Of a stretch of DNA of 64,000 nt, positions 44,294 to 56,714 are shown piece by piece. Numbering within the stretch: position 1 is the first letter of the stretch; each line of letters begins with the position of its first letter. This stretch comes from Tetradesmus obliquus. Lineage: Eukaryota > Chlorophyta > Chlorophyceae > Sphaeropleales > Scenedesmaceae. The position numbers were made by a program, and so were the translations under genes. The stretch is from positions 1,860,001 through 1,924,000 of the forward strand of contig CP126196.1 in the NCBI GenBank assembly GCA_030272155.1, given 5' to 3'. The notes under the pieces were generated by a model that saw only the letters and a program-made list of their open reading frames with translations, had not been told where the DNA came from and searched no databases.

Positions 44294-44969
44294 TCTTGGC
44301 TGGAGCGTGGCGGGTTGGGTTGCTTGCTGGTGTGCGGCATGTGGGGGATGGGGGATGGTGATGGTGTTGGAGGCTGCATGGACTGCAGCACTGGCTGCAG
44401 CATGCCACACGCATTTGCTTACTGCAGCTGCGGGGGAAATGCAATCACTGACTGCTGTGATGCGTCAAGACACGTTTGTGTGCTGCTGTTCTGTGTGTCG
44501 TTCGGATGTGAGTGTGTGGCGGACTGTGTTTGTGGCTTACTGCTCGAACGCGACTGTTGAGTTGCTTGCAGTGCTGTGGGTCAGCATGCCAGCCTTTTTG
44601 AGTCTGTGAGGCAAATGGCATGTGGGTTTCAGGAGTGCAGCCAACAGGCCATTCTCTACAGCTCACTGCGCTACCCATGTGGCCTCTTGGTCGCTCTTCA
44701 ACGTTCAAGTGTATCATTATTAAAGCACGCTCTTCGTACAATGCTGCCTTGCAGCAACTGTGCAGGGTGCTGCAACTTGGGAGCATCCCAATGTCGCCTT
44801 ACTTCACTTTCCAACACAGGCTATCCTGGCACTAGCCTTGTTCTTTGTGCATGTCACACGGCCGGCTTCTGTGTGTTTGTCAGTATCGTGTGTTGGCCAT
44901 GCGCGGCATGCAGCAGCGTGTGCGAGCGCGCATGTGGCGCACTCGCTGCTTGCATGCAGCACGTGCCCC

Positions 44970-44972
<3 letters not shown>

Positions 44973-45020
<48 letters not shown>
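44973..45020. repeat. CTG/CAG tract outside any gene
   Basis: Sixteen uninterrupted GCT units. Unlike the intronic tracts it is not followed by a CAG acceptor and exon: CTCCGCCTGCACATGG follows. Confidence 0.9.
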
Positions 45021-45022
<2 letters not shown>

Positions 45023-47409
45023 GCCTGCACATGGCCAGCAGCTGGCATATGTCTGCGGCAGCAGCCTCAGCGGCAGCTCAACAACACATGAAGGCCGCAT
45101 GTCTGCCAGGCTGCCATGCTGGTTCAACGGCCACCCTTGTCTCTCCATATTTTGGCTGTTGCGCCTCATGCTGCTGCACATTTATGGTGGCCTGGGGGCA
45201 GAGGCATGCTTGCTGCACTGCTTACTCGAGGCACTGCTCCTTCTGCTGCCACATGTTGCAGTGGTGCTGCGGCCAGTGAGGTGTGTTGTTGGCGAATCAG
45301 CCGTTGTTTGGAAGCTCCAGCATGGTTCATAGGTGCGTACAATTGGGGGCTGGCTTTCTGGCATGCACCCCTTTGCTGCAAACGCATTCGTACCTGGTTT
45401 TGCTTGGTACAGCACGCCGCATCGTGCAGCCAGTGACTGCTGCGCTGCTGTTTCAGCGTCAAACCTGAAGTCCAATGATGGGTCACAGGTCATGCATTTT
45501 ACAGGTGTCATTGGCGGTATCAGGTGGTACACAACCTGCAGCACAGACATTGCGGCGACAGCTGAATTATACTCAGAACAACTGCGTCATGGACTTGCAC
45601 TTGCCCATACGGTGTGAAGCGCGGCAACTGCTGTGTTGTACCGTAGTGACTGGACAGGGATTGTGTTTGCGCACCGGGTGTATGTCCTTGCATTTGCTTT
45701 GTTCTTGCCTTGACACTTCAATGACAACTGCAACTTGAAGGCATGCCAAAGGTCTGCTTCGGCACAGCTGCAACTGCTAGCCATGGCAGCGCAGGCAGCA
45801 CACAATGCCATGATTTCGGTTTTGACCAAGTGCAGCATCCAATCAGCAGGGCAGGCAGCACACTGCCCGGCACGTGCTGTTTGCTGCGCCTGGTTGCTTT
45901 CCACTTCCTAGTTGAATATCTTGCCTGGTGGTCACTTCAGCAAACATGTCCTTCATTTCAAGTTGTAGTCCACCAGCCATGTGGTTGTGGCGGTTGCCGC
46001 CATGCAGTGCATGCAGCACACGTGGTGGCTAACAGCAGCATATCAGTGACACACATTGTTCACTTCACCCCACGCGTGTGTTGCTGGTGTCTGGGGTCTG
46101 CAGCTGGAGCTGCACCCCCTGATGCTACGAATGCAGCCTCTTCATGTGGGATCCTGATACAGCGCTGCTGTGTGTCAAGAGCTGCATGCCTGTGAGGCTG
46201 CAGCTGCAGCAGCAGACGCATTGAAGGAGGCGCGTTGTCATATCGTAACAGTCACACACGCTGTTAATCCATTCTGGCTTCATTCTAGTGTGCTGTTTTG
46301 CTGGCTTGGGGTGGCTGCAGGTGGTTCCGGCGCATATCAAAGTGCAGGTCCTTGCCTTGACCTGACGCAGCTGGTGTCTGCAAGGCAGCGTCATCGCCAT
46401 GTGCCTATGATGCATGGACACCTGATGCAGCAGCTGTTAACAGAGAGTTGCTGTTTACAGGGAGCTGTGTGCGGCGCCGTCGAATATTCCCCTGCAGCAT
46501 CTCTAGCAGGGGCTTGTGCAGCACACACACTGCGCACTTCACAGTTGAACCGTGCTGCATGATTTGACTGTGGACCAACAAATTTGCAGACACTGGAAGC
46601 CTTCACAACGCTGCCGTGTGTCGGCACGTTACTTTACACTACATTGCAACTTCGGCAGCACTGGCCAATGGCTAACTAGCCATCTGCTTCTTTGCTGCAC
46701 GGCCTGAGCCTCTTGGTGGGCTTTGGAGGACTTCCTAAGTGCTTCGGAAGCACTGGTTCTGGCAGATCTTCAGTTCAGTGCAGCTGCGTATGTAACCAAC
46801 TCATGGCACTACTGGTTCACTGCTTCAAGCTGATCTGCGGCCCGCAGCTGCGGCAGCAGCTGAAAGCAGAGGCCTGCCTGGTTTGCAGGCCTGTCTGAAC
46901 AGACATTTTTCATGTATGCACTGCAGTTGTGCAGCAACCAACATACTGCGGCTGAACTGGGAGGTACATTGCCTTGGGAAATGCCGAGTCGTGTTTGAAA
47001 TGTTACCATACCACGTCACTTCCCAACACCCCCGCCAATAAAGCACTAGCTACTATCCGCGACTCAACTCACAGCCACAGCCCTAAACGGCCCACACGAG
47101 CCGCACCTCAACTGTGACAAAACCCAAGGAATCCATAGAAAAAGGCCCTGCCCAGCAGTGCTCACACTGCGCCGCCATTGAGCGCAGCATGCAGGCACTG
47201 CACAGAGCTAGCCCTTCTGCGCTGTGGCACAGTAGCCACTGCTGCATCAGCACTGCCTCGTTTTTGCACTGGAGTCCAGCAGCGCTGCTTGAGCAGCCTC
47301 CTGGGGCTGCTGTGCTGCATCAGCTGCTGCTGCCGAGCAGCTGCCAGCCGACAGCACCCTGCTGCTGCAACTGGTGCTATGATGCCGTGCACATCACTGC
47401 TGCTGCTGC

Positions 47410-47923
47410 TTAGTCGACCACCACCAGGCCGATGCTGCGTGCTGTGCCCTCCACCATGCGCACTGCGCTGGCCAGCTGCGTCGCGTTGGTGTCTGGCAGC
47501 TTGCGCTTCGCAATCTCCTGCAAAAGTGCAACGGTAACGTGTTACAAACACGAAAGGAAACACACGTGCACACAATGCTTCCAGAGTTCTGAGCTGAACA
47601 AGGGGTCTGGTTCAACACCGGCAGCTCTGCACCAGCAGCTGCAGATGCAAGAGCCAAACGCACTCCAGCCAGCGGTCAGCCACACTTGGCTGTGTTCACT
47701 GAGACTGCTCAACTTCAGGTGTAAGTATCATCTGCAGGTTAACCATCTGCAGCTTGCACTTCAACTAATTGGCATCAACAATTCCGCCTGAGGCGTTCAA
47801 CTGCAGCACGCAGCTGGTTCTTGCGAAGAAGCAAGGCAGCAGCAGTTTCTCACCTCGACCTGTGCACGTGTGACGTTGCCGCACTTCTCAGTCTTGGACT
47901 TGCCTGAGCCAGACTCAACACCT

Positions 47924-47970
<47 letters not shown>

Positions 47971-48501
47971 GCAGCAGCAGCAGCAGCAGCATGCATGTCA
48001 GCGTAGCCACAAACCTGCCACGTGTTTAGCAAAGGCTGCTGAAGCTGCCATGTTCTCTTTTCAAAAGGACCTTTGAAAAGAGTCCCAGCTTGAGCAACAC
48101 AGCCGCAAAGCATGTCACTGCCTGCTTCATTGGTCAACACTGCTGCCGCTGCCGCTGCTGTTGCTGCTACCTGATGCTGCCAACAAAGCCTGCCATGAGG
48201 CACATGTTTGAACTGAACAGCAACTGTCACATCTGCCTGCACACGCACCTGCTGCCTTCTTCAGCAGCACTGCTGTTGGTGGTGTCTTCAGGATAAATGT
48301 GAAGCTGCGGTCCTGCAAGCACAAACCATGCATCATGCGATGAACACAAGGCCTATTGTCAGCATCAAGACAGCAAGAGCTTGGCTGCTGACAAGAGGGT
48401 GCTGCTGCTGTTGCTGCAACAGTTTGGAGCTGTGTCTGGGCGGCTGTGGGTGCCTCATTGTGCACCCGCACACTGCCCACCATGTGCTGCTGCCCACCAT
48501 G

Positions 48502-48555
<54 letters not shown>

Positions 48556-49393
48556 GAACAGGATGTGCTGAGCTGCCGCTGCCTCGATTCCTGGCAAGGG
48601 CTACATGACACCTCCCAAAGCTTTGCCCACGGCCAATGTTGCTGGGCCGTGCGCTTGTGCTGATCAAAAGCTCGTGCCGCACGTGGCTGACACTGATGTA
48701 ATAGCTGTGACTGAAGCAGCTGCTGACGCTGCAACGATGGTATTGGCTGCTGCTGTAGCAGCTGCAGCTTGCAGGAAACTGGCCTGGCAAGCAGGCCTGA
48801 TGGCACACTGCGATGTATGCTGTTGTCAGGCTAAGCCCCTGCGCACCTCGTATACTGTAATCTCCACTGGAACAATGTCACCAGCCATCTTAGCTGTCTG
48901 TGCATTGTATTCCTTGCAGAATGCCATGATGTTCACACCCTGCAAAGCAGCGGAACCAGCAGCAGCAGCAGCAGCCAGTCAGGAAGCGGCGCAGGCCAGC
49001 ACTGGCGACCGCAGCAGCTGCTGAGCTGACCACCCAAAGAGCGTTCTCACCAGCCCAGACAGCATATGCTAGTGCTGAGCAGAATACACGACAGCACGGC
49101 GCTCTGGTGCGCACCTTGGCTCCCAGTGCAGGACCCACTGGTGGCGATGGGTTTGCCTTGCCTGCTACGAGCTCCAGCTTGATTTTGCCAGTAACCTGCG
49201 ATTACACCCATGCATCACAAATGAGCTGTTGCTGTACACGCTGGTCGCCGTCTGCGATTCCGGTGCTGCTCTGTCACTGGCTTGCCTTTGCTGCCATTGT
49301 CACCACCCGCCTCTGCGGCGCCATTTTCTGCTGCCTGAAACCCAGGCTGCGGGTTGGCAACCGCACGCCCGTTAGCTGCGGAATGGCTGCCAT
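47410..49393 (-). CDS. PRPL11: Plastid 50S ribosomal protein uL11c
   Basis: Six exons on the minus strand, 49393-49286, 49195-49115, 48939-48847, 48312-48249, 47921-47854 and 47517-47410, give 173 residues with perfect phase. Residues 1 to about 36 are an Arg/Thr/Ala-rich plastid transit peptide ([16 protein letters not shown]). The body has the uL11 signature: [62 protein letters not shown], and the RNA-binding C-terminus [15 protein letters not shown] and VEGTARSIG. The SKGVNIM-type join, here GAKGVNIM, is the plastid rather than the mitochondrial style. uL11 forms the base of the ribosomal stalk with 23S rRNA helices 43-44. Intron 1 is GC-AG. Intron 4 ends in a long CTG tract. Confidence 0.96.
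47923..47990 (-). repeat. CTG tract against the 3' splice site of uL11c intron 4
   Basis: About 22 CTG units (sense, minus strand) with one CT interruption run into the CAG acceptor before exon 5 at 47921. Confidence 0.9.
48055..48082. repeat. Perfect 11-bp hairpin in uL11c intron 4
   Basis: CTCTTTTCAAA and TTTGAAAAGAG are exact inverted repeats around the 6-nt loop AGGACC, inside the intron between exons 4 and 5. Confidence 0.85.
48503..48554. repeat. CAG (sense) tract in uL11c intron 3
   Basis: About 17 units read CTG on the plus strand and therefore CAG on the sense strand of uL11c. They sit mid-intron, an exception to the splice-site pattern. Confidence 0.9.
49196..49285 (-). other. GC-AG intron (uL11c intron 1)
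   Basis: The donor AAAG/GCAAGC and acceptor ATCGCAG join MAAK to VTGKIKL in phase 0, reproducing the conserved uL11c N-terminus. The nearby GT sites give the wrong frame. Confidence 0.8.
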
Positions 49394-50949
49394 GTTTTGT
49401 GGTGAAGCGAGGAGCCGACAGCAAGCAAGCTTCTAATGTAAGACAGGCAAACTGCAAACCCGATCAAAACGTATAGATAGCAGCTTTGCCAATGTGGGTG
49501 CTTAAACGGCATTAGCGGTGTCGCCTGAGAAGAAAACGATATGCCGTGGGCTTTAGTGGTTTTTGTGGCGAGCCAGCAAGCAGCTGTCAAGCTGGCACTA
49601 TTAACTAAAGCATCTTATGGTATTAGTCTGTATTTCTGCATGGCTCTGGCTGCTACCGCGGCTGCCAAGGTTTCTACGCCCTTCACAGCACTGTCCACTC
49701 AGGAGGAGGGCTGGGAGCCTGTGGTTGCCTGGCAATCATCCCGGAGAAACATCACCGCATGCTGATGTTTCCCAACCGGTGTGCATGTATGGGCTGCATC
49801 GTCCTGCCACACCTCCCAGAGCCAGGTGCAGCTGGCAGATTGGTGTTACAGGCACAGTTGAACAGTGCCTGCTTGGCTTGGCCCCAAAGTCTTTGCACAC
49901 TACACCCTGCCAGCAAGTGCCCGAGGTACTCTACACGTAGAAGAAAACTTCGCATGTCACGTTACAACCACAGATGACAAGAATGCAGCAAAGTCAGCTG
50001 CCTGGCGGCAACTGTGAATTCCTAACCTCTCCCGCAAATAGAGCGCGCATTCCTGCAACCTCGCACATGGGTAGAGCCTGTGCAGGGCACCAAGCCGCAC
50101 GTCAGACTTGACAGCAGGCAACATGCCATGCTTGACCATGATAACACCATGCTCCACTGAAGCAAGACAATCAAATTGCTGCCTTACAACTCAACCCAGC
50201 TACCACACCACCACCACAGGAAGTAGGTCTGCTGTGCCATTACTCTGCATGTCGGCTGCAGTGCTGACCAACTGCCGCCACTGACAAGAGACATCCTTCC
50301 TTATGTGGAGACGCAGAAAACACTAGCACCATGCAGCACAGGCCTGCACATGCTGAAAGGCCAGCTGGTAATTGTAAGCGCAGTCCTACCCCACACTAGC
50401 TCTCTGTCAAAAGGCATAAGCACATCCCCGTCAGACATCATGATAAAGAAGACACACACAGGGTCACAAAGCAAGTGTTTGTGCCGGAATCCAGCCAGCA
50501 CACTCCAGCAATCATCAAGCTTGAACAAGGGCTGTCCACATGAGGCCTGCTTGCCACCTCAGAACTGTGCGATAACCAAACAAAGGTACACCTAGCTGCA
50601 AAGGTACAGACAGAAGTCTTGGCCTGGCTAACGCACGGCCTCTTGTGCACATAATGTACTGCAGCAGCAGCACCACTGGCTGGCAGCACAGCGATGACTG
50701 ATGCCGACCCCCACACCACTCTGTCTTGAGCACAACAACCAACCCTGCCTACACCAGCGCGGTTCCTTCTCACGCAGGCAGGCTGTGCAGGGTGAGGTTG
50801 CTGCCTATAGCACAAAACCGCTTCACCGCCATGATCTTTCTTCTGCTGTACACGTGAATGTGCTGACAACTGCTGCTTCGGCAGGGACGCAGTCTAGCTG
50901 CTGCCGCCTGCAGCTGCAGCACTGCTGCGGAGCTACCACAGCCTGCTGC

Positions 50950-51147
50950 TCAAATGCAGATGCACCTTGTCATGGAAGCGCTCATGAGGCCCAGCAGCAG
51001 CAGCACCAGCGTCATCACTGCAGGGTACATGTCCTGCCCAAAGATGTCAACCAGCTCCTGGCGCTGCCCATTGCGCTCTGGCCCGCCCTTGCCTGGTGGT
51101 GTGCCGCTGCCACCTGGAGGACCCGTTGGGTTCGGCTGCATGTCCAT
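50950..51147 (-). CDS. Small candidate membrane protein (65 codons)
   Basis: An ATG-started frame of 65 residues. The N-terminus is Pro/Gly-rich and hydrophilic (GPPGGSGTPPGKGGPERNG), then a short acidic stretch (ELVDIFGQDMY), then one clear TM helix (AVMTLVLLLLGLMSA). The composition is protein-like, but there is no family match I recognise. It may be an exon of a longer gene, since a GTGCAT donor-like site follows MTR. Confidence 0.25.
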   Translation of the reverse strand: MDMQPNPTGPPGGSGTPPGKGGPERNGQRQELVDIFGQDMYPAVMTLVLLLLGLMSASMTRCICI

Positions 51148-52782
51148 CTCTGCTCTGCTGCGGCGTCAACGGCTCAGCAGGGTTGAGACGGAAGAGGACC
51201 ACCCTGCAACAGCAGAGCAGCAGCAGGACAGCATGTCCCACACGTGTGTCAGTTGCTGCAGCGCGCCAATTCAGAATAATCAACGGCAATTCTGACCCCA
51301 ATTGCTGGCTGAAGCGTTCACAGCGAGCAGCGCTACGGCCGTTGCATTCTCGTTCCTGGGCTTGTGCTCGCCCAGGGCGAACCGAGCTCGCCAAGAGCCA
51401 GCGGAACAGACTGCTAAACAAAATTAAGTCTGTACATACACATCTGGCTGGCTAGCTAGCTACGGGTAGAGCGTTCAGCGCAAGGTAGTTCAGCCTTTCC
51501 AACACATCAAGGACGGGCGCTGCTGACGGCTAAAGCATGGCAAACAAGCATCAGGCAACGCCGAGACGTGCTAAAAGCGAAGCAAGCACGGCCACTCTAC
51601 TTTACGCACCAATCTTGGGTGACTGAAGAGACGCGTGCAGTGAGCCCGAATAGTACAGCTAAATAGAAAAAGTTTGATAGCAGCTGGCTGGCCACGGCAT
51701 GCTGGTGTAGCGTCGGAAAGCACCGGGGCAGGGTGCGTGTGTGTATGAGAGAAGGCTGAGGATGCTAATAACAATCCGGTAAGACTGCTGAGTCTTCTTC
51801 TCCGTCGACGATTAGTTTTCCAAGTAGGCTGATGCAAATTATGTCGGCCAGGCAAGGCAGCAGCAGCTTACAGCACCATGTTCCTTGCGCCAGTACTGCG
51901 TGTTGATTGGGCAAGGCCTCGCGCCCCCAGCACATGCCCAGTCGTTGAGCAGGGCTACAGAATCAGTAAACTGCACAGCCTTGCGGCTGTGAGACCAACC
52001 AGCAGCTGACAGGCTTCAAGTTGAAGTTCACTGTGTACCTTGCTGTCAGGACAGGTGCAGATGGAGCGCACCTAGCGCCATGTCCACTATAGCATACCCA
52101 TCATGCAAAGCTGGAAGAACGTTGTGCAGGTACCCAGCGCTGGAGCTGCAGCAGTAGTTGTGTTTCTGAGGTTTTACAGGACGCCGTGTCCCACTGCGTG
52201 GCACACAGCGGCAGGTCGCCCGCTGCAGGTACCCACCTACCACGCAACACTCAGCAGCACCAAACCAAGGCAAGGGGAATCTATCTATGAATGCAGGTCC
52301 GCCTGCCTCCCGTCCATTCCCTGCAAGATTTGAACAGACACACCGTGCGGCACCACAATACCGTCCCATCCATGAAAGCGGGACAGAGGTGGCCGAACCA
52401 CGCTGCATCACTTCTGCAGGTCATCATAACGCGTGCAGCATTGGCGGTGTCCACACCAAGTATGAGCTCCATGCAATACAACAGGCAAACCTAGCTGGGA
52501 AAAGCAAAGCCAGAACACTGGTGGCTAAAGCAACAAGTGGTCAGAGACCGACATGGCGGCTAGCTGCCAACAAAATCAACCAGTCCAAGAAGCATGTGAG
52601 ACGGCTGACAGGCTGTACGCTGTGCACAAGCCATGGAGGGCATTGTAAATCTTCCGCCAAGCATAGGGTTATCAACTCTGTGCACTTTGCTGCTCTTCAA
52701 ATCATGCGTACAACACAAGCACATTGCTCGAGGGCACTGCAGGCCACGGCCCACTGGGCGCAAATCCTTGCAGTGCCCTTTC

Positions 52783-52880
52783 ATTGGCAATGCACTGACA
52801 GCACATGCCAAGTATGTGATTGCTTGGGTTTATTGGCAATGCACTGACAGCACATGCCAAGTATGTGATTGCTTGGGTTT
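52783..52880. repeat. 49-bp tandem duplication
   Basis: Two essentially identical 49-nt copies beginning ATTGGCAATGCACTGACAGC lie at 52783-52831 and 52832-52880, probably in the 3' UTR of the minus-strand kinase gene. Confidence 0.95.
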
Positions 52881-53026
52881 ATTTTTTAATGAACATATGT
52901 TTGAAATCAATGCCATAAATCAAGAATCACAAACACCCCATACTGCCAGTAATATACTGCCGGAAACATCAGCCTCACCACCCTCGCCACCACGCTACTC
53001 TTGCCACAACAATCGCCATATGGCAA

Positions 53027-56000
53027 TCATTGTGCGGGAGCATGTGTCACATGACCGCTGCTGGCTGCATGTGCTGCATTTGCCGCATTGGCAGCCTCAA
53101 TCGCTGCCGCAACCGCAGGGTCCGTCACTCCACTCTTCTTCCGCACCAGTGGCGCAGCAGTTTCCACACAAGCCCTGCTGCCCCCCGCAGCAGCGCTGCT
53201 CTGCACTGCCAGCCTGCCTTTACACGCAGCAGGCACAGAACTCACAGATGCGGCTGCTGATGCAACTGCCCCAACCCTGACGCAACAGCTAGTGCCGGCT
53301 GCAATGCCACCTCCAGCTGCACAGGCTGAGGCAGCACACACTGGTGATGAGACTGTCCCTGCTGCTGCCGCTGCCGCTGCTCGAGGGTCGAACAGGCGCT
53401 GGATCTGGCGTATGCGCTCCAGCACCTGCTTCATGCTCGGTCTGTCATCAGGGTTGAATGCAGTACAGTCGCGCACCAGGTCCTGCAGCGCCGACAGCAC
53501 GCGCCTGTCGCGCTCACCTGCACATGATGGCAGCACAGCAACAGCTTACATGTGAGCAGCCGCCATGCCTCATCTCTAGCTACACAACCAACACAAGGCA
53601 CATGTGCTGTAAGGCCAGGCGTGTTGTCGCTTCGCCGTCTACACACCATGCACTGAATCGCCAGCTGCCTGCGAGCAAATCAGCATCTGCCGCCACTCAC
53701 ATGCGCTCTCCGCCACTGTCAGCGCCGGCAGCACCATCTGGCCGGGGTCAGCAATCCACAGCGCACAGATCTGCATGCCATCCATGCCCTCAAAGGGCCG
53801 CCGCCGCTCCACCATCTGCCAGATGGTCACACCCAGCGAGTACACATCCGCCTGACAGCAGGCAGGCCAGCAGCAGGGCAGTGCACACGCCGCATGAGGT
53901 CAGCAGGGATGGCAGGGATTTGAAGTAGAGAACTCGCACGGGGCCATGGTGGAATATGCAAGAGCTGAGCTAGCGGCGTCACCACCAGTCTGTGACATGT
54001 GCCTGCGAACAGCTGTGGCTGAACTGATTGGCAGGCAGGTACGCAAACCGTCTACGATGCGCATGTATCAGCAGCTGCAGTGCTGAATGCTCAGAGGACG
54101 TGAGCGCACAAGCTCGCAGCAACAAGAATGTTGAGACAACGGTACAGGAACCAGGATCGATGGCTGCGCAAGCAGCTGCCCAGCCGCTCACCTTGAGGAT
54201 GCGCTCCACAGTGGCATGCGGCTGCTGCAGCTGCTCATCCAGCACCTCCGGTGCTGAGTAAGCAATGGTGCCAACAACACCGGGTGTAAGCGTCCGTACT
54301 GGCGCTACTGCTGCTGCTGCTGCTGCTGCTGTGTGGCAGCTAATGCCCAGCCTAGACTGCTGCATGCTGGCAGCCACTGACTGCATCCCCTGCAGGCCGG
54401 CTGCAGGCGCTGGCAGCCCGCCAGTGATATCGACACAGCCGCTGCTATAATGCTGCTGGTGGGTGGTAGGTCCAGTCGCGCTGCCCAGGCCAGCAGGTGC
54501 AGGAGCAGGCACAACAGCAGCAGTAGCAGCCGCCAGCTGTGCTCTGTTTGCAGGTGCTGGAGTGTGCCGTGCCCCACCTATGCTGCCTCTGAAAGGACCT
54601 GCACCTCCTGTGCCGCCGTTGCTGCTGCCAGGCCTCACAGCTGCCGCCGCCGCCGCCGCAGCAGCAGCCGCAGCAGCAACACTGCCCCTGTTGCCAGCTG
54701 CTGCGGTGTCAGCTGGTGTCGGGAACACGTGCCTGCTCATGCCGAAGTCCCCAAGCTTCATGACCATGCCATGCCCGACAAAGATGTTGGCTGGCTTGAT
54801 GTCCCGGTGCAGGATGGCAGGCTGGCGGCTGTGCAGGTGCAGCAGGCCGCGCGCAATGCTGCGCATCAGTGGCAGCAGCTTCGGCAGGTCTGGCCTGCTC
54901 TGCGTGCCTGGTGCAGTTGCTGCAGCACTGCTGCTGCTGTTGGTGTCACTCAGCGGGTGATGCCTTGGAGATGCCACGTCAGCTGCGGATGCTGCTGCAG
55001 ATGCTGTTGCAGCAGCAGCAGCAGCAGCAGCAGCCTTGGACGTGCCGCCATCGCTGCTGTTGCTGCGGCTGCCGCCGCCGCCGGCAGTGCTGCGGCGGCC
55101 GTGCCTGGCATGTGGCAGCGGCGAGCTGCTGTGGTGCAGCAGCGTATCCAAAGTCCCACGGCACCACTCCAGCACGAGACACCAGGTGCCATCCTCCTGC
55201 AGATGCACCAACCAGCCAGGAGAGCAGCCAGGGCCTGTGTCAGCACTAGCAGCACAACAAGCACCACGCAACGTCCAGCGCAGCTTCCCCTGCCACAGAG
55301 CTGCACGCAATGCAGCTGATTGACGCAGCACAAAAGGCCCACCACCCATGCTTACAGCTGGCAGCCATTAACACCTCTTGATCATGCTTTTGCGCATCTT
55401 CACTCACAGCACCAACTCCAACGTGCCTCGCACACGACACACACACGTACGTTGTGACACAGCCCACGCAGGCCCACCAGGTTGTCTTGCACCCCTTAGC
55501 TATGAATGCTCCCCTGTAGCCACAGGTGTACATCAAAGATACACCCATAAAGCAGTCTGCGCCCAGCCCCTCACCTTGTGCACAGCGCGCGCAGGCCCAC
55601 CAGGTTGTCATGCACCCTTTAGCCTTTGGTGCTCTCCCACGGCCACAGGTTCACATAAAATACACACAGGTAAAACAGTCTGCTCCCAGCCCCTCACCTT
55701 GTGGCACAGCGCGCGCAGGCCGACCAGGTTGTCGTGCACGCCCGCAGCCAGGTACATCTCAATCTCATTGGCGCTAGGCGCCTCCTTGATGGCCACGGGC
55801 GCGTCCTGGTGCCGCGCTTCAAACACGCAGCCCTCCGCGCCGCGCCCAATGCGGCGGCCCAGCTGCAGCGAGCGCCACTCGATGAGCTCCACGGACACCT
55901 GCAGCACGCATATGGCAGCGCAGGCGGCATATTGTTGTGGGTGGGCGTTGTGCGGCGAGCTCCACAGACACATGCAGTAGATATACACGAGCAGCAGTGC

Positions 56001-56681
56001 ACGCAGTTGAACAGCGCCACATGTTCCTAGCACGGCCGGGAATTGCCAAAGCAGTTGTGACCCAGAGCACGCATCACACTGCATATCAGACGTTGCATAT
56101 GTCGAGAACCGGAGCGCTGATCAGGCAGTTGCCCACTGCACACCAATTGCTGGTACCACGTGTGTTGCATACAATGCGCACAGGCCTGGGCGGCCGCTGC
56201 GCTGCCAGCGCACCTGTGGCGCCACGCCGCGCCGGAAGCTGCTGGCCCTGCTGAAGCTGCTCGCGCCGCTGTGGCTGCTCCAGCCGCTGAAGCTGCTGCT
56301 GCTGGTCAGCTGTAGGCTGCCCCAGTGCCCGCCGGACGCCATGCTCAGCATGTTGGTGCGCGCCGTCAGCGGCGAGTTCACCGCGTTCCAGTCCACGCCA
56401 AACGTTGACGCGTGGCTGGGGTAGTTGACGAGGCTGCCAGGGGAGGTCACTACGTAGCCATCATCATGCCCGAGTGCTGCCAGCACCTGCTGCTGGTGAT
56501 GCCCCAAGCTGCCCTGGTATGGCAGGCTGTGGCCATGGCCGTGGCTGTGGCACTGCTGGTGACTCTGCCCTGGCATGGATGGCCGCCGGGGCTCTGGCAG
56601 CTTCACACTAAGCTTCAGACCAGCACGGGGACTCTCCAGCATCTCCGCTAGGCCTGAACCCTGCGCAGCCAGCTGCCCTGG

Positions 56682-56714
<33 letters not shown>

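Larger units (their letters stand above)
44016..47409. other. 3.4-kb intergenic stretch between kinase and uL11c
   Basis: The two flanking genes converge here. It contains an orphan CTG tract at 44973-45020 and a candidate poly(A) signal near 44289. No exon with splice context or recognisable protein is seen on either strand. Confidence 0.6.
49394..53026. other. 3.6-kb stretch between uL11c and the giant kinase gene
   Basis: No multi-exon gene is supported. It holds the uL11c promoter, one small TM-encoding frame (50950-51147, minus), a possible decayed reverse-transcriptase trace near 49890-49970 (minus) and a 49-bp tandem duplication at 52783-52880 just downstream of the giant kinase stop. 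Confidence 0.5.

Noticed and set aside
51047-51421. Minus-strand frame upstream of the small TM protein as its first exon
   Set aside because: It lacks an ATG start, and no GT/AG pair joins it convincingly to the 65-codon frame.
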